A stretch of DNA of 64,000 nucleotides, taken from Timema cristinae. Lineage: Eukaryota > Arthropoda > Insecta > Phasmatodea > Timematidae. Positions 12,894 through 25,053 of the stretch are shown piece by piece. Numbering within the stretch: position 1 is the stretch's first letter; each line of letters starts with the position of its first letter. The position numbers and the translations under genes are program-made. The notes under the pieces were generated by a model, which saw only the letters and a list, made by a program, of their open reading frames with translations, had not been told where the DNA came from and made no database searches. The DNA is taken from the NCBI GenBank assembly GCA_039000515.1, contig JBCFYV010000001.1, positions 48,754,032 to 48,818,031 of the forward strand, read 5' to 3'.

Positions 12894-12973
12894 TGATAGC
12901 GGTGGGATTCGAACCTACGCCCTTTCGGACTGGTGCCTAAAACCAGCGCCTTAGACCGCTCGGCCACGCTACC
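12894..12973 (-). tRNA. tRNA-Leu, anticodon UAG
   Basis: The minus strand folds as a full class II tRNA. The acceptor stem GGTAGCG pairs with CGCTATC (one G-T pair) and the discriminator is A. The D arm has TGGCCGAGCGGTCTAAGGC (box A). The anticodon stem CTGGT/ACCAG holds the loop TTTAGGC with anticodon TAG. A long variable arm (TCCGAAAGGGCG) and T arm GGTTCGAATCC (box B) follow. A TTTT Pol III terminator lies 4 nt beyond the 3-prime end (plus-strand 12887-12890). The long variable arm and A discriminator fit leucine. No intron. It looks functional and stands alone. Confidence 0.93.
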
Positions 12974-12974
12974 T

Positions 12975-14268
12975 CGATATACTTGGTTGGATTCAGATAG
13001 ATTTGAGTTTGATGTTGAAAAGTCTAGTGTCCTAGTTTATATGCCTTATCGCTATTAATCTAAATGTTAGTAATGATAATAGCAATAAAAATAAGTCTTG
13101 ATCGTGTAAACTAAACAGTATCTACTGGTTGGCTATTAATAGATAGATAGATCATCCCATCGCACAACAAACCGTTTCTTTCAGTGAAACTCGTATCAAG
13201 AGAGCACGTTAGTTAAAGAGGTAGCGAAATACGTTTCAGTTGTTCTCTGAGATGAGAATTATATTGTTGTGGAATTATTGTGAGTGCAGTAATATAATTA
13301 AATATTCATAAGAGCGGTAAATGTGTAGCAATCAATAAATTTAATCTTTAAAGGATACTTCATGAGTCTTTTAGAATTATTTAGATATTTTGACCCAACT
13401 ATTCTCGCTCGTATATTTGAAACGTTGACTACACTAGTGACGTAGTCTTACTACTCTGCTAACGTTGGTAATAGAGCTCTGATTGGGAGAAAGGGAGGGA
13501 ATATTTAGAACGCCGAAAGCAAGACGAGTGTGAGGTGCACCCCAAAATATTTTGTCAACGTTGAGTATTTAAAAGGTGGGTTTCAAAGTATAATACGGGC
13601 ACAAAACTCAAAATGACGCCAAACATCTCATTACTTTATTCACCCCCCCCCCCCCTCATAAAAGGACGTTAGGGAAAGGTATAGAGTGGTCAGCCGTGGC
13701 ATAAGATGACATGTTTAAAAGAAGATTATACTAAAAAAGAGTTCAGACATTAAAAGAAAAATAATGGATTTATAATATCTGTTCAAAAACAATGTGTTTG
13801 TACTGGATTGTCCCTCTCACCATTCTTGTTGGTGAGAAAGTAGGTGACGGGGGAAGCGAAGATGCAACATGGACCGCATTAAAAAATGTATAGGTCCTTT
13901 TCTTCAGCCTATTACCCATAATACCCTCTAAATGTACTACTATAGTACAATCACGAAACATTTGATATTATTTCCACCATGTCTCAATAATAGTATGGGT
14001 TAACTTACGTTAATGGCGCTATAAGGTAGAGAAGAGAAAGGTATAATTTTAAAAGAAATGTACTCATATTTGTGTGGGGTAAAGGGAGAAACAATTTCAA
14101 AAACACCATCCCTTACATATCCTGCCAGGACCAGAACTCCGCGGCCAATCGGATCATACGAGCAAGAAATGTTTGTTGTCCACTGACCTATCAAAACGGT
14201 TCATTAGAGCTAGATCATTTATAAACTTTGACAGGGATTTATTTATACTGTAAATGTTCAATTACAAT
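12975..14268. other. Intergenic DNA
   Basis: No gene is seen. A poly-C tract lies at about 13641-13657. Short minus-strand ORFs at 13770-13961 and 14000-14194 have no recognisable content. Confidence 0.4.
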
Positions 14269-14510
14269 TTTTCTAGAACCGCGTCTTTATACACATTTGG
14301 TTTATACGCATACTTATTAAGATTAGGGATAATTAAGGTCGAATTTAGAGAATATGTACCTCCATTTGCTTGGAGAATGAGCGGAAAACCATTTAGGAAA
14401 ATCCCTCGCAATACACCCAATTGTGATTCGAACCTCAATCTCCCAGTAATAGTCAGTCCAGTCTATTGTGTGAATGACGCCTTAGGCCATTCGACCACCG
14501 AAACGGATCC
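14269..14510 (-). mobile_element. SINE family 1, near full length
   Basis: Read on the minus strand, the head has GGTGGTCGAATGGCCTAAGG and box B GAGGTTCGAATCAC. The body has CTCCAAGCAAATGGAGG, and the tail ends in TAAAGACGCGG. The plus-strand ORF at 14254-14517 is only a translation of this repeat. Confidence 0.75.
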
Positions 14511-15280
14511 AGTGTAACTAGATATTTGATTGACTATTGAATTAATACTACAGTCATAGCTCATTTCCACTTGTTCTGTACGTCATAAGGCTTGACATCA
14601 CATCGTTGACATATTAATGGACGTATTCTTTAATGAAAAGCTCCTCCATTGTATTTTATCACTTCTTTTTCGTCACCATCGGAAAAAGTAATAGCGCTTT
14701 GTTGTCAAGAAATGACAATATAAAAAGAAACCAGAAAAGATCAAGAGAAAGAAAAAAGTTTTTGGTTTTGGATGAAGAAGTGAAGGGGGGTTATAGTGCA
14801 CTTTCTACGCCTCACTGTCTTTTGTTATCTGCTGTTGATTGTTGCAATTATTCTGTGTGCGTGCCAATATGGGGCGCCGTGTGACCTCTTTCCGGTGGCT
14901 GTCACGCCACACTTCCTGTCTAGAGTAGTTTGTCCGTCCACCACCGGAAGTAAGCAGCGCCACCATAACCGGATGAAAGGAGATGGACCTCATCGTCACC
15001 TTCGTCTTTGCTTTATTGCTCTGTTACTCGTTTCTCTGTGAGATTAGATGTCGGTGGTTGTGATCGAAAGTTTTGTCAGATTATATTGATAGCGTTGTAT
15101 CAGTTTATTTGCTGTTATGTTGGTACGATATAATAAAAGAGCGCTTTCATATATAGGAGATTCAGAAAAAAATTAATATACTATTGTTCTTTTTATAACT
15201 ATACATTGAGTATATTTAACTAACTTAAGTTTCTTAGCAAACACTGATATTAAAACATATTGAACTTCACCAATATCTGG
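14511..15280. other. Intergenic DNA, GC-richer centre
   Basis: No gene is identified. At 14885-14965 a pair of short inverted words (TTTCCGGTGG and CCACCGGAAG) sits in GC-richer sequence. This could be a host promoter with ETS-like CCGGAAG sites, but no adjoining coding exon supports that. Confidence 0.35.
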
Positions 15281-16663
15281 TCACGTTGCCAGTCCTCACA
15301 CTATTGTTATACCTCTCTATTCACGTTGCCAGTCCTCACACTAGTGTTATACCTCTCTATTCACGTTGCCAGTCCTCACACTAGTGTTATACCTCTCTAT
15401 TCACGTTGCCAGTCCTCACACTAGTGGTATACCTCTCTATTCACGTTGTCAGTCCTCACACGAGTGTTATACCTCTCTATTCACGTTGCCAGTCCTCACA
15501 CTAGTGTTATACCACTCTATTCACGTTGCCAGTCCTCACACTAGTGTTATACCTCTCTATTCATGTTGCTAGTCCTCACACTAGTGTTATACCACTCTAT
15601 TCACGTTGCCAGTCCTCACACTAGTGTTATACCTCTCTATTCACGTTGCCAGTCCTCACACGAGTGTTATACCTCTCTATTCACGTTGCCAGTCCTCACA
15701 CTAGTGTTATACCACTCTATTCACGTTGCCAGTCCTCACACTAGTGTAATACCTTTCTATTCACGTTGCCAGTCCTCACACTAGTGTTATACCTCTCTAT
15801 TCACGTTGCCAGTCCTCACACTAGTGTTATACCACTCTATTCACGTTGCTAGTCCTCACACTAGTGTTATACCACTCTATTCACGTTGCCAGTCCTCACA
15901 CTAGTGTTATACCTCTCTATTCACGTTGCCAGTCCTCACACTAGTGTTATACCTCTCTATTCACGTTGCTAGTCCTCACACTAGTGTTATACCTCTCTAT
16001 TCACGTTGCTAGTCCTCACACTATTGTTATACCACTCTATTCACGTTGCTAGTCCTCACACTAGTGTTATACCACTCTATTCACGTTGCTAGTCCTCACA
16101 CTAGTGTTATACCTCTCTATTCACGTTGCCAGTCCTCACACTAGTGTTATACCACTCTATTCACGTTGCCAGTCCTCACACTAGTGTAATACCTTTCTAT
16201 TCACGTTGCCAGTCCTCACACTAGTGTTATACCTCTCTATTCACGTTGCCAGTCCTCACACTAGTGTTATACCTCTCTATTCACGTTGCCAGTCCTCACA
16301 CTAGTGGTATACCTCTCTATTCACGTTGCCAGTCCTCACACGAATGTTATACCTCTCTATTCACGTTGCCAGTCCTCACACTAGTGTTATACCACTCTAT
16401 TCACGTTGCTAGTCCTCACACTAGTGTTATACCACTCTATTCACGTTGCCAGTCCTCACACTAGTGTTATACCTCTCTATTCACGTTGCCAGTCCTCACA
16501 CTAGTGTTATACCTCTCTATTCACGTTGCTAGTCCTCACACTAGTGTTATACCACTCTATTCACGTTGCTAGTCCTCACACTAGTGTTATACCACTCTAT
16601 TTACGTTGCTAGTCCTCACACTAGTGTTATACCTCTCTATTCACGTTGCCAGTCCTCACACGA
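15281..16663. repeat. 40-bp minisatellite, about 34.5 units
   Basis: The 40-bp unit is built of TCACGTTGCCAGTCCTCACA followed by CTAGTGTTATACCTCTCTAT. Copies differ by a few fixed variants: ACCACTCTAT, GCTAGTCC, CTAGTGGTAT, CGAGTG and GTAATACCTTTC. Because 40 is not a multiple of 3, the frame cycles every 3 units, which produces the repetitive ORFs seen here (15366-15784, 16246-16464). They are not genes. Confidence 0.97.
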
Positions 16664-16689
16664 GATCTAAGGTGTCGAGTTCACAATAG

Positions 16690-16862
16690 TAATAGATTAC
16701 TGGTGACGGGAGACTGAGGTTTGAAACTCAGGCAGGGTGCTTTGGGTGGTGGTAATCCACACGTGATTTATCAACGTCGAACCTCCGCTTTCAACCGTAC
16801 TCTCCCTGTTCTTTAGATTGACCCATTAATATCATTGATAGAAAACGTACTTATGATAAACC
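16690..16862 (+). mobile_element. SINE family 1 fragment
   Basis: Part of the tRNA-like head (GGGAGACTGAGGTTTGAAAC) and part of the body (CGTACTCTCCCTG, AACGTACTTATGATAAAC) remain, diverged. It abuts the end of the 40-bp array. Confidence 0.45.
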
Positions 16863-17007
16863 CATTACATTTTTTTATTAATTTCAAATAATATTGTTAA
16901 GTTTAATGTTCTCTGTCCTTTTGGATATTAACTTTTATGCTAAAAACTATGGAAATCTTATGATGACTAAAAAGTGTATGTGACGTCATGAAGTCCTTGT
17001 AGTACTA

Positions 17008-18367
17008 TAGTGTTCGAATTAATTGGGACAAAGGGAAAAAAACTATTTTTTCTAAAACCTTAGCTTTTAATCATTACACACCTTAAGTAGACTGATAAAT
17101 CTCTATATTAGTACGAAGTATGTCCTCCTTTAGCAGAAATGACCTCTTCAACACGTCTTGGCATTGACTCCACTAGTGTGGCGCACATGTTCTTGACTTC
17201 ATCATTATGGAACCACACTTGTATAACACTTTTTATCATTTGTTCTGTTGTCGTGCAATTCATCTTAGCTAAGCGATTCTTGAGTATATACCATAGGTTC
17301 TCAATGGGATTTAGGTCTGGTGAATTACCGGGCCAATCAAGCACTTTTATTTTATTTTCCCACATAAAAGTCTGGACCAATTTCGAAATGTGACAAGGAG
17401 CTAAGTCATGTTGAAATGTTCCATCAAATGTTTTCATGAATGGAACAATCCTACTGCGTAATATTTCTATGTATTTGACAGAATTCATCATGCCTTTAAG
17501 AGAAACTAAGCTTCCAGTGCCATTTGTAGTGGAAAAAACCCCAAAACATCTGTTTAGAAGGGTGTTTTACAGTTTGTTGGATATGATCTAGTCGCAGAGT
17601 TTCACCTTCACTTCATCAAACTTCACTTGATTTGTATCCATGCACAAATAAATGTGTTTCATCAATGAAAAGCACCTTCTTCCAGTCGTTAACAGTCCAT
17701 GATCGGTATTTTTTGGCCAATGCTAAACGTTTTATCATCATTTTCTGAGTTGGAATTTTTTTTTTCATTGGTCTTGTTGCCTTACGACCAACTTCCAGAA
17801 GCCTTTTCCGTACAGTTGAGGTACTCATTTCAACACCATAATCCAATAAATCCCTTTGAAGGTCTGTGCTTGTCTTTCTTGGATTTATTTTGCTATTTCT
17901 TATTAGAATTTTCTCAGTTCTTGGAGTAGTTTCCCGTTTGCGCCCACATTTTCCTTTTCTTTTTGGAGACGATGATCCGGAATCTTGAAATGTTCTTAAA
18001 ATTCTCGAAACACTTGATTTGCCCACACCAATAGCCGTAGATATATCTCTCACGGTCATAGAGGTGTGTTCATTAAGAGCGATTATTTTAGAACGCTTCC
18101 TCGGAGTAATATCCATCTTTGAACAAGCAAAAGTAACACGTGATACACGGAACGCAAAATTATAACCCCCAACTGCCACACTGAAAATCTCACAACTGAA
18201 CTACTGATATACTAAAACCAGTCAAACGAGTAAATTATAGTCAAGGTCGATCCGTCACACTGCCACTAGGAAGATATAATCGGTTTCAGGCGGTTCGGGA
18301 CATCACTGGTAATCACATATCAATTCAGACAAGGAAAACATGTTTGTCCCAATTAATTCGAACAGTA
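17008..18367 (-). mobile_element. Tc1-like transposon, 1360 bp
   Basis: Inverted ends TAGTGTTCGAATTAATTGGG (left) and TACTGTTCGAATTAATTGGG (right, other strand) are flanked by TA duplications at 17006-17007 and 18368-18369. The interior holds one transposase gene on the minus strand, broken by a frameshift and stops. Length, TA target and DD34E triad all fit the Tc1 branch of the Tc1/mariner superfamily. Confidence 0.92.
17108..18116 (-). pseudogene. Tc1-type DD34E transposase, frameshifted
   Basis: The gene starts at the ATG at 18116 (MDITPRKRSKIIAL). The N-terminal part has paired helix-turn-helix-like sequence (MTVRDISTAIGVGKSSVSRI) and a GRKRETTPR linker of the GRPR type. The first catalytic Asp is in VLFIDETHLFVHG. 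This frame ends at 17616. The C-terminal part (17491-17108) is in another frame and holds the second Asp in QHDLAPCH and the Glu in NSPDLNPIENLW, with 34 residues between them. The roughly 125-bp gap (17492-17615) includes at least one indel. The enzyme would cut and join transposon ends at TA; this copy cannot be translated whole. Confidence 0.9.
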
Positions 18368-18418
18368 TAGTATATTGAGAGCCTTTGGATGGCACTAGTT
18401 TAATTAATTTCTGATACA

Positions 18419-18660
18419 ATTCGGTGGTTGCATGGTCTAATACGCTACTCTCGCAGAAGACTAGACTGCCGATGACAGAAAGATTGAGGTTCAAACCTTG
18501 TTCTGGTGTACTGAGGTTTTTTCAAAATGGTTTTCCACTCTCCCTCCACGAAAATGTGGGTACACTTCCTATAAATATAAATTTCCTAATCCATAAAACC
18601 ATTAGCGTAATTAGTAATCTACACACATGTATAGAATTTGGAGTCTTTTTAACCAACTTA
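18419..18660 (+). mobile_element. SINE family 1 copy
   Basis: The head has TGCATGGTCTAATACGCTAC and box-B-like GAGGTTCAAACCTTG. The body has CTCCCTCCACGAAAATGTGG, and CCATTAGCGTAATTAGTAAT is near the 3-prime end. A (TA)n run follows at 18660-18676. It lies only 50 bp from the right end of the Tc1-like element. Confidence 0.75.
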
Positions 18661-18679
18661 TATATATATATATATTGAA

Positions 18680-19542
18680 GGGCTCACATATTATACTTCT
18701 AATGAGACTGTACCGCATATACTATTGAGTTATTTTAATGCTTTAGTGTCTACTATGACTCCCTAAAACATTTAAATTTAAATACAACCATTCAAAAGCT
18801 TTCAATTAATTATTAAATAATTACAAAAACGTGTCAATCGTTTCCATTTTAGCCTAAATGTTATTGTTTAGAACTAAATAATTAGCTGCATAATAATTAT
18901 AGAAATAACAACCACTCCAATAATGACATTTAAAAAATATTACAACACTTTGGTGACAAACCGATTGAAACATAACCAACAAAAACAAGTCCTCGTTTCT
19001 CTGACGGTTCAATTGAAACATACACAGCCTGGGGCAGGAAGGATCCATAGCCTTGTGTCGTCATAAAGAACAAACAAACCTCAGTTTGAACACACAAATT
19101 AACAAGCTATCAAATCACCCAATTACAAACAAAATGCAACGATTTGTTTAGCATTTTTTCCCCCTGTTCCCTGCTGTTGACAGCTTCAACACGGCCGCGC
19201 GCTCCCTTTAGGGCCTGAGGGTGTGATAGAGGATACGCCCTTTATCCAGTTTGTTAGCTAAAACCCGGTCAATATTGGCCGCTCATGAGTGAAAATATGT
19301 GCACAGTCCAATTTTTATACAAAGAGTATTTTATAAAAATAAACATATCCTGACCACCATAGGGGAATTTGGGGGGCAGTTGCCCCCTCAATATTTAGAG
19401 GACAAGGAAAATATAGGTCTATGAAAATAATTCCCTCTTGACCATTTCTCGTGTAACACTCCAGTTCATCTGTTATCAATAATGTACGAAATAATGTTTT
19501 TCTAAAAAGTAAGCAAAGTAATTTTAGTAATAATTTATAATA
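18680..19542. other. Intergenic DNA, nothing recognised
   Basis: AT-rich with no coding signal. GGGGAATTTGGGGGGCAGTT near 19361 resembles G-rich ends of some hAT-type MITEs, but no partner end was found. Confidence 0.4.
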
Positions 19543-20198
19543 CATTGGAACCTGGATAATTCGAACTTGAAGCGACCAGGGAAATATTTGAATCATCTAA
19601 AAATTCGAATAAAATACATTTCTTAAAAGGAAATAAAAAATAAACACAGTTAAGTCCACTTCCATTATCACCGCTACTTTTTCGGCTAAAGTTAACTATT
19701 TATAGGACTGTGGCTTGGACAGTGACATCACTATATATATATACACAAACACTACTCTACAGTATGTATTAAATAGAACTAAACAACAAAACACAATAAA
19801 CTCGCACGTCACAAGAATATCGCTACGACTGAATCACTAAGAATAGCGCACGTAACCGCTTGAGAGGTTTGACACGGAGTACAGAACTGTACGTGTAAAC
19901 AAATACGTTTGGGTAGGTGGGAAGGGGGGAAGGGGCGTGAAGAAGGGTACTGACCACATTCCAACGTCGCTTCCCCTGTTTCAAAAATAGAACAACACGG
20001 CGCTGCACAACTAGAAGTGGGAAAACAATACTGCACAGTACATTACATCTTACGAAAAGTTCAAATTAACCAAAATAAAATTTTAACTATCCACGATTTT
20101 TCAACATTGTTTTAGTGCTAAATTCACGGGACCGGGTGAAAGATTCAAATTAAAGACGATTTTGGATAACAAAAGTTTGAAATAGTCAGGTTTCACTG
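19543..20198. mobile_element. Non-autonomous pogo/Tigger-like element, 656 bp
   Basis: The left end CATTGGAACCTGGATAATTC and the right end, on the other strand, CAGTGAAACCTGACTATTTC are diverged inverted repeats. TA lies outside each (19541-19542, 20199-20200). The subterminal words (AATTCGAACTTGAAG, CGACCAGGGAAAT) are those of pogo/Tigger-type elements. No transposase frame remains inside; the minus-strand ORFs around 19810-20036 show no known motif. Confidence 0.65.
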
Positions 20199-20200
20199 TA

Positions 20201-21366
20201 TCATCTAATCGGTTTAAAGCAACACTTTTGGTTATTAACGTTACGGCCAGTGAGCATTCATTTTCCTACACTTAAATATTTTTAAAAGCCGCAAAATTAA
20301 TATAAATAATTAAAGTAAGTGACAATTAGAGTTTCGTTAAGAATTAAACTTTATTTTCACTTGCTATTGGGCTCCCTTCTAACTAAACTTACCCCTACCA
20401 CACCTCCCCCCTTTTTAGGGGCATCACAAAATAAGTATGAAACATACATAATTATCTTTCTAGGTTATATTTTATATCCCACAGTAGGGTTTATCACTCG
20501 ACTGTAAAAGTGTGATAGATTATTTCCGTATTCTTTTGAGTATATTCTGCTTACCAGCATTTTCCTGAGAGATAATGCTTCCAAGGTGACTATAATCCGG
20601 TACTCTCCACAGGGATGTTTGAAGTTGTTCCTTTTCTGTTAACAGTTATTTCCACTGTTTTATTTGGTTTTACTGGTATAGAATACCCCCCAGACCCCGG
20701 GGTACGAGTTCCTCCCTGGTTCAATGTCTGCCCCCCCCCCCTACCATCAAAATACTGAAATTACGCTTATTGACACAGTATAAAGATCTATCTTTGGAGA
20801 AATTTTGGTTTTGATTTCACGTTGAAATATCTCTTCAATTTCTCTTTGGATTTGAAGTTGATTATTCCTGTTGTTGATACTATTTATTAATACTATATTC
20901 AATAGTACACACATTATTTAATAGATAATAATAGTTGCTCACTTGGTTTAAGACGTCAGACTCACAATAGATGTACAAATTTAAAAAATATAAATATACG
21001 CACACGTTGCTCAGGCTAAATACTTAGAACGTCCCTTCCAAATTTGGTTAAAATTGGACTACGTATTTTGCGGAAATTGCGAAATAGACAGAAAAATGAA
21101 ATGCCAGATGTTGATTATGTTATTACTTGACGTATGAATACGTAAAAGTAGCTCAGTTACTTTTCTATGTGTCAGATGGTTCTTACTGCTAAAAATGGAA
21201 TGTACCTCCAGTTCAATAGATTGGGCTTGGAAAATTCTTATAGTTTTGGCCAAGTAGTCTAATGCGTTATATTCCAATCGTTGAAAGGAAGGCCGGGGTG
21301 CAAATCCTGGATTTGTGCATTGAGGAAGTTTATTATAAAAAGGCAACTTATCAGTTTGGCATTATG
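20201..21366. other. Intergenic DNA, nothing recognised
   Basis: No gene. A C-run sits at about 20730-20740. The short minus ORF 21059-21346 includes a tRNA-like scrap but nothing that can be named. Confidence 0.4.
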
Positions 21367-21367
21367 T

Positions 21368-21657
21368 TCTTATTATTATTATTATTATTATCACCGCGTC
21401 TTACTACCCATTCGGGTTATACGCACTTACGCTAATGTGTAATGGTAGGGTGATTGTGAGATGAAATGAAGGACCTACAGTTTAACGTGGAATCCGAACC
21501 ACGGTGGAGACCTAGCATTCCCCACATTCACAAGATGTCTTGTCAGAGGTAGAGGAAGGGTTTGGTAATCAGATAAATTTGTGCCGGGACCGAGGATTGA
21601 ACCCCGGCCGCCAGCACAGAAGTCTGACACCTTACCCCTAGACCACCAGGTCACCAT
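21368..21657 (-). mobile_element. SINE family 2, full length
   Basis: On the minus strand it starts with a tRNA-like head: box A TGGTCTAGGGGTAAGG and box B GGGGTTCAATCCTCGG. A body follows with CAAGATGTCTTGTGAATG and CCGTGGTTCGGATTCCACG. The tail GCGTATAACCCGAATGGGTA runs into an ATT/AAT microsatellite at 21366-21390. The head resembles a tRNA-Arg type. The minus ORF at 21475-21678 is a translation of the repeat. Confidence 0.88.
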
Positions 21658-21685
21658 TATGTTCTTCTTTCCATGCATTTCTTAA

Positions 21686-22420
21686 ATATTAACCTCCTAA
21701 TTTCTTACATATCACCCTCCTCATTTCTTACATATCACCCTCCTCATTTCTTACATATTACCCTCCTCATTTCTTACATATTACCCTCCTCATTTCCTAC
21801 ATATTACCCTCCTCATTTCTTACATATTACCCTCCTCATTTCTTACATATCACCTCCTCATTTCTTACATATCACCCTCCTCATTTCTTACATATTACCC
21901 TCCTCATTTCTTACATATTACCCTCCTCATTTCTTACATATCACCCTCTTCATTTCTTACATATTACCCTCCTCATTTCTTACATATCACCCTCCTCATT
22001 TCTTACATATCACCCTCCTCATTTCTTACATATTACCCTCCTCATTTCTTACATATCACCCTCCTCATTTCTTACATATTACCCTCCTCATTTCTTACAT
22101 ATTACCCTCCTCATTTCTTACATATTACCCTCCTCATTTCTTACATATCACCCTCCTCATTTCTTACATATCACCCTCCTCATTTCTTACATATCACCCT
22201 CCTCATTTCTTACACATCACCCTCCTCATTTCTTACATATTACCCTCCTCATTTCTTACATATTACCCTCCTCATTTCTTACATATTACCCTCCTCATTT
22301 CTTACATATCACCCTCCTCATTTCTTACATATCACCCTCCTCATTTCTTACATATCACCCTCCTCATTTCTTACATATTACCCTCCTCATTTCTTACATA
22401 TTACCCTCCTCATTTCTTTC
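21686..22420. repeat. 23-bp minisatellite, about 32 units
   Basis: The pyrimidine-rich 23-bp unit contains TCATTTCTTACATATCACCC, alternating between ATATCA and ATATTA variants; one unit is a base short near 21852. 23 units of 3 give an unbroken 257-residue frame (21673-22446) of repeating HFLHITLLISYI. It has no start context or non-repeat sequence, so it is a repeat artefact. Confidence 0.95.
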
Positions 22421-22504
22421 CATTGAACTATGATGTAAGTAACTAGTAACTCTTATGTTTAGCTTAGTAATTTAAAAAGTTCACTATCTTTTAATTGATA
22501 TGGC

Positions 22505-22620
22505 AGAATGAAAAGCTGGGTACAACCCGTATAAATTCAACCTTCCTCATCCCTAACTCGTTCTTAGTATTTATATGTACAACTAGAACATATAAAAAGG
22601 TGGTGTGTTACTGTAAAACA
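22505..22620 (+). mobile_element. SINE family 1 tail fragment
   Basis: AAATTCAACCTTCCTCATCC and a tail-like AACTCGTTCTTAGTATTTAT ... AAAAAGGTGGTGTG match the 3-prime half of the family. The head is absent. Confidence 0.45.
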
Positions 22621-23745
22621 AATAAGAGATAATCACTACTTGCTGGTTTTTATCAGTCAACAGGAACGGAGGTGTGAGTGTTAAGTCTCTTAATCACGCT
22701 ATGATGTAATCTAACGTCCAACACTTGAGTGACCCGCAAACATCGATAAGCCTTAAGATGCTGTAGTTACATTTGATTTGTTTATGAAATCCCCCTTAGT
22801 TTAATCGTTCAATCAAATAAATTAAAACATATTTCACTTAACAATATACCTAGATTGCAGCGTATTCGTGTTTTGATAGACATTCTTAACAACATTCGTT
22901 TTTACTTTTCAAGAAATGGTAACACTTTTGAATAGTTCTTATATACTATACTAGTTAGGTCTCAAGTCTCTCGAACTACATGGAATCAATTTAATCAATA
23001 ATGTATTTTCTAGAAAATTTAATGTTTGCCTCTTTACCTACGAGTTAATCTATGTTGATTTTTATTTTAATAATTTTTTTATCAATTCTATTAGATACAT
23101 CCATAGCTAATAATGTTTGTTTTCATCACAACATGCAACAATAAAAATACTTTTTTTTCGTGTAAATATTGTATTTAATTTACACTTAGTATAACCCTAG
23201 CTTGACTGATAACGGTTTACCCTTATTATATAATCTGCACCGCAATGTAATTTTGCTACCATACAAGATAGGCCTACAAGACAGCAAAGAATGAAAATAA
23301 TTGAACACAAAATAATATTTTGGCTGTTGATATTTTTATTGGAAAGTTTTCGTGATTGACAAACCCAAAATATTTTCAGAAGCAAAGTTGAATTTTTGGA
23401 AACCTGGCATACACATATATGCATAAATAGTTTGTCTTTTTTTTTTTTTTTTTTTTTTTCAAATTCATGCTACTTGAAAGAAAAAGGAAGGCACTACTAT
23501 TGAAATCAATGATTTTAAGTACAATAGTACACCCACGTAAATTACAAAGATATTGAGTTTCTTCTTAAGTATTAATACGCTAATGCGATTAAGGTAAACA
23601 ACTCAAATTGGTGCGTGATGTGCGAAACGCCCTTAGCGTTGGCTACCATTTCAACGATGACTAATTTAACTGACCCTATCTGTGTGAAAGATGTTTCCTC
23701 TTACTCAACACCGGGCAATATTAAACTCCGCGTGTTAATTTATGG
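22621..23745. other. Intergenic DNA
   Basis: AT-rich, with no gene. A run of about 24 T lies at 23437-23459. Confidence 0.45.
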
Positions 23746-23749
23746 GCCA

Positions 23750-24745
23750 CCTGATGGGGAAACACTCGTTTTACCAACATCACAGCATCCTCTTGGTTAG
23801 GCCATGTTCCTGTTGGAACACTCGTCTTACCAACATCACAGCATCCTCTTGGTTAGGCCATGTTCTTGATGGAACACTCGTATTACCAACATCACAGCAT
23901 CCTCTTGTTTAGGCCATGTTCCTGTTGGAACACTCGTCTTACCAACATCACAGCATCCTCTTGTTATGCAATGTTCTTGTTGGAACATTCGTCCTACCAA
24001 CATCACAGCATCTGGTTAGGCCCATGTGCTATGTGGAAAACGCCTCGTGCTACCATTTCACAGCATGCTATTGTTATGCCCTGTCTGTGTGAACATGTTC
24101 GTCTTACCAACATCCAGCAATATTACTCGGTGTTAAAAGGCCACTGTTGTGGAAACATCGTTTTACCAACATCACAGCATACTCTTGGTTAGGCCATGTT
24201 CTTGTTGGAACACTCGTCTTACCAACATCACAACATCCTCTTGGTTATGCCATGTTCTGTTGGAACATTTCGTCTTACCAACATCACAGCATCCTCTTGG
24301 TTAGGCCATGCTCCCGTTGTAACACCGTCTTACCAACATCACAGCATCTCTTGGTTAGGCCATGATCTGTTGGAACACTCGTCTTACCAACATCACAGCA
24401 TCCTCTTAGTTAGGCCATGTTCCTGTTGAAACACACGTCTTGCCAACATCACAGCATCTCTTGGTAGGCCATGTTCTTGATGTAACACTCGTCTTACCAA
24501 CATCACAAATCCTCTTGGTTAGGCCATGTTCTTTTAAACACTAACTCATATACCAACAAACATACAGCATGCCTTTGTTAACCATTTTTGTACTGTTTAA
24601 TATACTCTATTATATTATTATCTAGATTTTGTTAGGCCTGTTCTTGTTGGAACCACTTACGCTATTGCAAGTAAGCGGTGATTGTGGATTAAGGCCATGT
24701 TTAACGTTGAATAACACTCGTGCTTCCAACATCACAGATCTCTTG
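23750..24745. repeat. 56-bp minisatellite, noisy in its second half
   Basis: About 15 units of about 56 bp are built of TTACCAACATCACAGCATCC, TCTTGGTTAGGCCATGTTC and TTGGAACACTCG. The first six or so units are clean. From about 24000 onward, units carry frequent single-base losses and inserts. The ORFs at 23860-24429 are repeat translations. Confidence 0.88.
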
Positions 24746-25053
24746 TCAGGAGTTCCGTATTTGCAAATCAACTAATCTCCGGTACCTAGACAAACCATCA
24801 TAGAAGTTGCCCTTGCCTAACCTTTGGTAGAGAATATTAAATAAATGATAGTAAACAATCCCTCACTCGGTTGATCCTGGAAGGTAGATGTCATCAAATG
24901 ATAGTTTACACGATGGTCCTATCTTATAAGCTTCACCTTAGCGGAAACGTGTCATTATTCTATATTTACACAAGTATGCCATCATGAGGGCACGTACATA
25001 TATTCCAAAGGGGGGATCCCGAACTTACCCCACCTTTCCACGCCTATGTTTTA
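24746..25053. other. Intergenic DNA, nothing recognised
   Basis: No gene or known repeat. Base quality may be as poor as in the adjoining noisy array. Confidence 0.35.

Noticed and set aside
14885..14965. Host promoter with ETS sites
   Set aside because: Short inverted CCGGAAG-type words are present, but no exon or CpG-island-like extent supports a gene start.
15281..16663. CRISPR-like array
   Set aside because: Units abut directly with no unique spacers, the host is eukaryotic, and no cas genes are present. It is a minisatellite.
21475..21678. Minus-strand ORF also found at 51988-52170 and 58713-58907
   Set aside because: Translations of SINE family 2, including its tRNA head and promoter boxes.
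21673..22446. 257-residue protein of HFLHITLLISYI repeats
   Set aside because: It is a translation of the 23-bp array; no non-repeat coding sequence or start context surrounds it.
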